64,000 nucleotides of DNA, from positions 1,814,001 to 1,878,000 of the forward strand of contig NZ_ARWA01000001.1 in NCBI RefSeq assembly GCF_000385335.1, written 5' to 3'. Origin of the DNA: Methyloferula stellata AR4. Lineage in GTDB: Bacteria; Pseudomonadota; Alphaproteobacteria; Rhizobiales; Beijerinckiaceae. Shown here piece after piece: positions 61,178 through 64,000 of this stretch (the stretch's first letter is position 1; each line of letters starts with the position of its first letter). The notes beneath the pieces were generated by a model. The model made no database searches. It was not told the origin of the DNA and was given only the letters and a program-made list of their open reading frames with translations. Both the position numbers and the translations under genes were made by a program.

Positions 61178-61540
61178 TTAGTAAGGCCGCACCAAGGCCC
61201 GTGTTTCGACCGGCGACCGGCCTATATCGGAGACTTGAGCGCCTACCTGGGCCCGCAGCCGGTCGGCTTCGCTGTGCCATTTCTCGGCTTCCGACTTCGC
61301 AAGCCGCGCAGCTTTGCGGTTCTTCCCTTGCGTGACCCAGGTGGCAAAGCCGCCAAGCACAATGCCGAAGAGGACCGCGACGAACAGGAGAATGAACAAG
61401 GGTACGGTCAGTTGCGGGCTCGATATGTCAGTGCCCGCGAAGGGGTCGAAGGACACGGTCGTCTCATGCCGGTTTGCAATGGCAAAAGCGAGCCCGATGA
61501 GCGCCAGCGGCGCGATGAGGAGCCATTTCAGAAATTTCAT
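61178..61540 (-). CDS. LapA-domain membrane protein
   Basis: The 120-residue protein has two membrane helices (about 6-24 and 46-70) with the LapA/DUF1049 pattern (LAFAIANRHETTVSFDPF between them, GIVLGGFATWVTQGKNRKAA at the end of the second), and a cytoplasmic coiled tail. LapA proteins take part in lipopolysaccharide assembly control in enteric bacteria; in alphaproteobacteria the role is less clear. It lies in the sppA-ihfB-lapA-trpF row. Confidence 0.88.
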   Translation of the reverse strand: MKFLKWLLIAPLALIGLAFAIANRHETTVSFDPFAGTDISSPQLTVPLFILLFVAVLFGIVLGGFATWVTQGKNRKAARLAKSEAEKWHSEADRLRAQVGAQVSDIGRSPVETRALVRPY

Positions 61541-61607
61541 GCCAGAGGTCTCACAGGCTCTTACTTCGTTGCGGCCTCTTGATGTTACTTGCTAACAACG
61601 GCGGAGA

Positions 61608-61898
61608 TCAATCCGAATAGCCGTCGTTCAGGCGCTCGCGCATTTCCTTGCCCGTCTTGAAGAAGGGCACGGCCTTTTCCGTGACAGAAACGTGAGCGCC
61701 CGTTCGCGGGTTGCGGCCGAGCCGTGCGTCGCGATGCTTGACCGAGAAGGCCCCGAAGCCGCGCAATTCAACCCGGTCGCCGCGCGACAGCGCTTTGGTG
61801 ATCTCGTCGAGAATCGCATTTACGATCTTTTCGACATCGCGCAGGTAGAGATGCGGATTTCGATCGGCGATCCGCTGCACGAGTTCAGATTTGATCAC
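61608..61898 (-). CDS. ihfB: Integration host factor beta subunit
   Basis: The 96-residue protein has the HU/IHF fold: [52 protein letters not shown], and [20 protein letters not shown] with the arm-tip proline. It bends DNA at specific sites as a heterodimer with IhfA. It has its own ribosome-binding site and follows sppA. Confidence 0.95.
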   Translation of the reverse strand: MIKSELVQRIADRNPHLYLRDVEKIVNAILDEITKALSRGDRVELRGFGAFSVKHRDARLGRNPRTGAHVSVTEKAVPFFKTGKEMRERLNDGYSD

Positions 61899-62027
61899 GC
61901 ATTCCCCCGTTCGACCAATGCCGAGCTGATCTTAAGAGGATGCACGGTTAGCGGCGAACCGCAACATCAAACCGTTCGATCCAAGCTCAAAGAAATTTAT
62001 GCTCACTATAAAACGAGACTCATCAGC

Positions 62028-63008
62028 TCAGTTTCCTTGAGGTGAGTCAAACTGCCAAATCGATACGAGACCGTCAAGCAGACGCGTGTCTGAAAGAGAT
62101 TGCCCGTAATCTAACGTACGGCTGAGTTCGGAAAACCCGCTCCATTCGGCGAGCCGCGCGGAAACGCCCAGAATTCCTAGGCTCCCGAGGCTTTTATTTG
62201 CAGTCCAGTCGCGAATGGGCAGGCCCTTGTGAATACCGCGCTCCTGCTCAAGCCAAGTGACCGCTTCTTGCTCGCCGCCGATCTTGTCGACGAGTTTCAG
62301 GCCGATGCCTTGCCGTCCGGTGAAGATGCGTCCGTCATCGACAGCCGCGAGTTCCTGGTCGCTCATTTTGCGTCTTTCTTTAACGAGCGCCTTAAACCAT
62401 TCGAAACTGTCATTGACGAGGGACGCGATCGCCGCGCGCGCCTCGGGGCTGGTTGGCTCATAGCCGTCGGGCGAGGCCTTCAGCGGCGACGATTTAATGG
62501 CTTCTACCGAGACGCCGATCTTATCGAGCAGTTTTGCGACATTCGGATATTGGACGAGGACGCCGATCGAGCCGACGATGGAATTGCCCCGCGAGAAAAT
62601 TTCGTCGGTCCCGATCGCCGCTATATAGCCGCCGGAGGCTGCCAAGGTTCCGACAACTGCGACGGTCGGCTTTTTCGCCGAGAGCTTTCGCAATGCATCA
62701 TAAAGCCGCTCGGCGCCCGTCGTCGTGCCGCCGGGGCTTTCGATCGAAACGAGAACGGCGGAGACGTTCTTGGCCTCCCCGATATCGTGGATCAGGGTCA
62801 GGGTTTTGCGGTCGCCGGTGATCAGGCCCGAAATCGAAAGGCGCGCGATATGCGGCGTGAACTTTCCGGCATTGGTGCCGATCAGGCGCGTGCCCGCGAC
62901 GACGACCGCGACGATCAGGCACAAGATCGCGGCAACCCGCCAGAAAGACAATTTACGCCGCAACTGGCGGCGATCGACGAGATAGTCAGAAGGGGGGAGC
63001 GAAGCCAT
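62028..63008 (-). CDS. sppA: Signal peptide peptidase SppA, short form
   Basis: The 326-residue protein has one N-terminal membrane helix (about 22-44) and a single S49 peptidase domain: VSIESPGGTTTGAERLYDAL, VGTLAASGGYIAA with the catalytic serine in ASGGY, VGSIGVLVQYPNVAKLLDKI, and a catalytic lysine in SSPLKASPDGYE. It degrades signal peptides left in the membrane. The form is the short one (no duplicated N-terminal domain), as in most non-enteric bacteria. Confidence 0.93.
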   Translation of the reverse strand: MASLPPSDYLVDRRQLRRKLSFWRVAAILCLIVAVVVAGTRLIGTNAGKFTPHIARLSISGLITGDRKTLTLIHDIGEAKNVSAVLVSIESPGGTTTGAERLYDALRKLSAKKPTVAVVGTLAASGGYIAAIGTDEIFSRGNSIVGSIGVLVQYPNVAKLLDKIGVSVEAIKSSPLKASPDGYEPTSPEARAAIASLVNDSFEWFKALVKERRKMSDQELAAVDDGRIFTGRQGIGLKLVDKIGGEQEAVTWLEQERGIHKGLPIRDWTANKSLGSLGILGVSARLAEWSGFSELSRTLDYGQSLSDTRLLDGLVSIWQFDSPQGN

Positions 63009-63090
63009 GCGTCCGGAAAACCTCAGCGATTATTGGCGAAATGCCGAGCGAACCTAGATCGCGCTGTGCGCCGGTGCAAGCCGCCAGCGA

Positions 63091-63999
63091 TCACGTCTTG
63101 AGGCGTGTCTGGTCGAGTGCCAGAAGGGCGAGGCCGGAGGCGACGGACTGAAATGCGTCGCCGACATGAATGCGGTCCTTGCCGAAACGTTTGGTGAAAA
63201 GCTGACGAACGGCCGGCACGAAGGAGGTGCCCCCCGTCATAAACACGGCATCGATGTCTTTCGGCCGGACATTGGCTTTCGCTATGGCGCTTTCCATGGC
63301 CTCTGCGATCTTTGCGAGGTCCGGCGCGATCCAGGCCTCGAAATCGCTGCGCCTGACGTCGGCTTCGATCTTGATGCCGTCGCGGTCGAAGGCAAACAGG
63401 GCTTGCTCGGCGCTCGAAAGCTCGGCTTTCAAAGCTCCTACCGCGCGGTAGAGCTCGAAACCGAGGTCCATTTCGATCAAAGTGCTGAGGTCCTCGATCA
63501 TGCGGGGCTCTTCGCTGACGGCGGCGAGTTTTTTCAATTCCGCGAGCGTCGATCCCGATTTCAACCAGGAAAGCTGATGCCATTGCGCGAAAGCCGCATA
63601 GAAATAGGCGGGCATCGGCAAAAGCTTTTCGAAGGACCGATAGAAGGTACCCTTGCCAAGGCGCGGTGCCACGACATGATCAATGATGCGGTAATCGAAC
63701 GTGTCGCCGGCGATGCCGACGCCTGAATGGGCAAGCGCTTCGGTCATAAGGCTTTTGCCACGCAGATGGAATCGCAGGACCGAAAAATCGCTCGTGCCGC
63801 CACCGAAATCGGCGACCAGCACGGTCTCGTCGTGCTGCAAGGCGCGAGCATACCAATAGGCCGCGCCCAAAGGTTCGTAGGCAAGCGCGACCTGCGGTAG
63901 GCCGGCACCGGCATAGGCGCTTTGGAGCCGCGCGACCGCCAGATCTTCGTTCGGGTTTTCGCCTGCGAAAATCACCGGCCTTCCGCCCGCGACCGGCAC
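63091..63999 (-). CDS. Hsp70-family protein, N-terminus beyond window
   Basis: This is the C-terminal 302 residues of an actin-fold ATPase related to YegD/DnaK: YEPLGAAYWYA, VLVADFGGGTSDFSVLRFHL (phosphate 2 motif), and DIDAVFMTGGTSFVPAVRQL (adenosine motif). The substrate-binding domain of DnaK is absent because the protein ends about 20 residues after the adenosine motif region, as in YegD. Its upstream part lies past the right edge; the first codon here is not a true start. Confidence 0.85.
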   Translation of the reverse strand: MPVAGGRPVIFAGENPNEDLAVARLQSAYAGAGLPQVALAYEPLGAAYWYARALQHDETVLVADFGGGTSDFSVLRFHLRGKSLMTEALAHSGVGIAGDTFDYRIIDHVVAPRLGKGTFYRSFEKLLPMPAYFYAAFAQWHQLSWLKSGSTLAELKKLAAVSEEPRMIEDLSTLIEMDLGFELYRAVGALKAELSSAEQALFAFDRDGIKIEADVRRSDFEAWIAPDLAKIAEAMESAIAKANVRPKDIDAVFMTGGTSFVPAVRQLFTKRFGKDRIHVGDAFQSVASGLALLALDQTRLKT

Positions 64000-64000
64000 G

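Noticed and set aside
1-64000. CRISPR arrays, insertion sequences, prophage genes, rRNA or tRNA genes
   Set aside because: By eye I found no regularly spaced repeats, no transposase or integrase motifs and no convincing tRNA T-arm sequence. A tRNAscan-SE and CRISPR search would be needed to exclude them fully.

Overview
This window reads as chromosomal DNA from a high-GC alphaproteobacterium of the Hyphomicrobiales (Rhizobiales), and I infer the Beijerinckiaceae or a close relative. The evidence is gene order: lptC-lptA-lptB-rpoN-hpf-ptsN, sppA-ihfB-lapA-trpF-trpB, phaAB divergent from phaR, rpmF-mtgA next to a prenyl synthase, rsmB beside a heparinase-like gene and a DUF1674 gene, and a TPP-riboswitch thiOSGE operon. 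Several families of short palindromic intergenic repeats typical of this group are present. I saw no phage, transposase, CRISPR array, rRNA or tRNA gene. I could not run a tRNA, CRISPR or profile search.

Layout. 0-5 kb: a glycosyltransferase-like fragment cut by the window edge, a solitary LptF/LptG-like permease, a LuxR-type regulator and a two-gene polysaccharide ABC exporter. 5-11 kb: a CsbD stress protein and an RND efflux pair behind a TetR-type operator. 11-15.5 kb: a Tat-exported nucleoside deaminase, a sorbosone-dehydrogenase-like lipoprotein coupled to a DUF2231 membrane protein, a carboxymuconolactone-decarboxylase-family protein and a DUF5996 protein. 15.5-21 kb: a PilZ-like protein and an orphan CheB, release factor 3, a repeat cluster, a protein methyltransferase and TrmO. 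21-25 kb: TPP riboswitch, thiO-thiS-thiG-thiE, and a MarR regulator with its operator. 25-32 kb: heparinase II/III, RsmB, DUF1674, DUF1345, polyprenyl synthase, MtgA and ribosomal protein L32. 32-38 kb: PHB synthesis (PhaB, PhaA, PhaR), glyoxalase II and UDP-glucose dehydrogenase. 38-49 kb: a TPR protein with a DUF6165 partner, RNase D, LptC-LptA-LptB, sigma-54, hibernation factor and EIIA-Ntr. 48-54 kb: glucokinase, class I fumarase, PuuD-like membrane protein, CutA and SerB. 54-64 kb: DEAD-box helicase, PheS, cupin, Tat-exported intradiol dioxygenase, TrpB, TrpF, LapA, IHF-beta, SppA and an Hsp70-family fragment.

The most unusual signal is in the long, gene-free region ahead of the DEAD-box RNA helicase. 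It carries a 17-nt exact copy, in the sense orientation, of the 3' tail of alphaproteobacterial 16S rRNA (54663-54679): the tail just after helix 45, containing the anti-Shine-Dalgarno sequence and the GAUCA element recognised by the GTPase Era. About 285 nt downstream, a terminator-like hairpin sits directly before the helicase start codon, and the ribosome-binding region there can pair with part of the copied tail. I infer a possible autoregulatory leader that ties helicase expression to 30S maturation or free ribosome level. I do not know whether this has been described.
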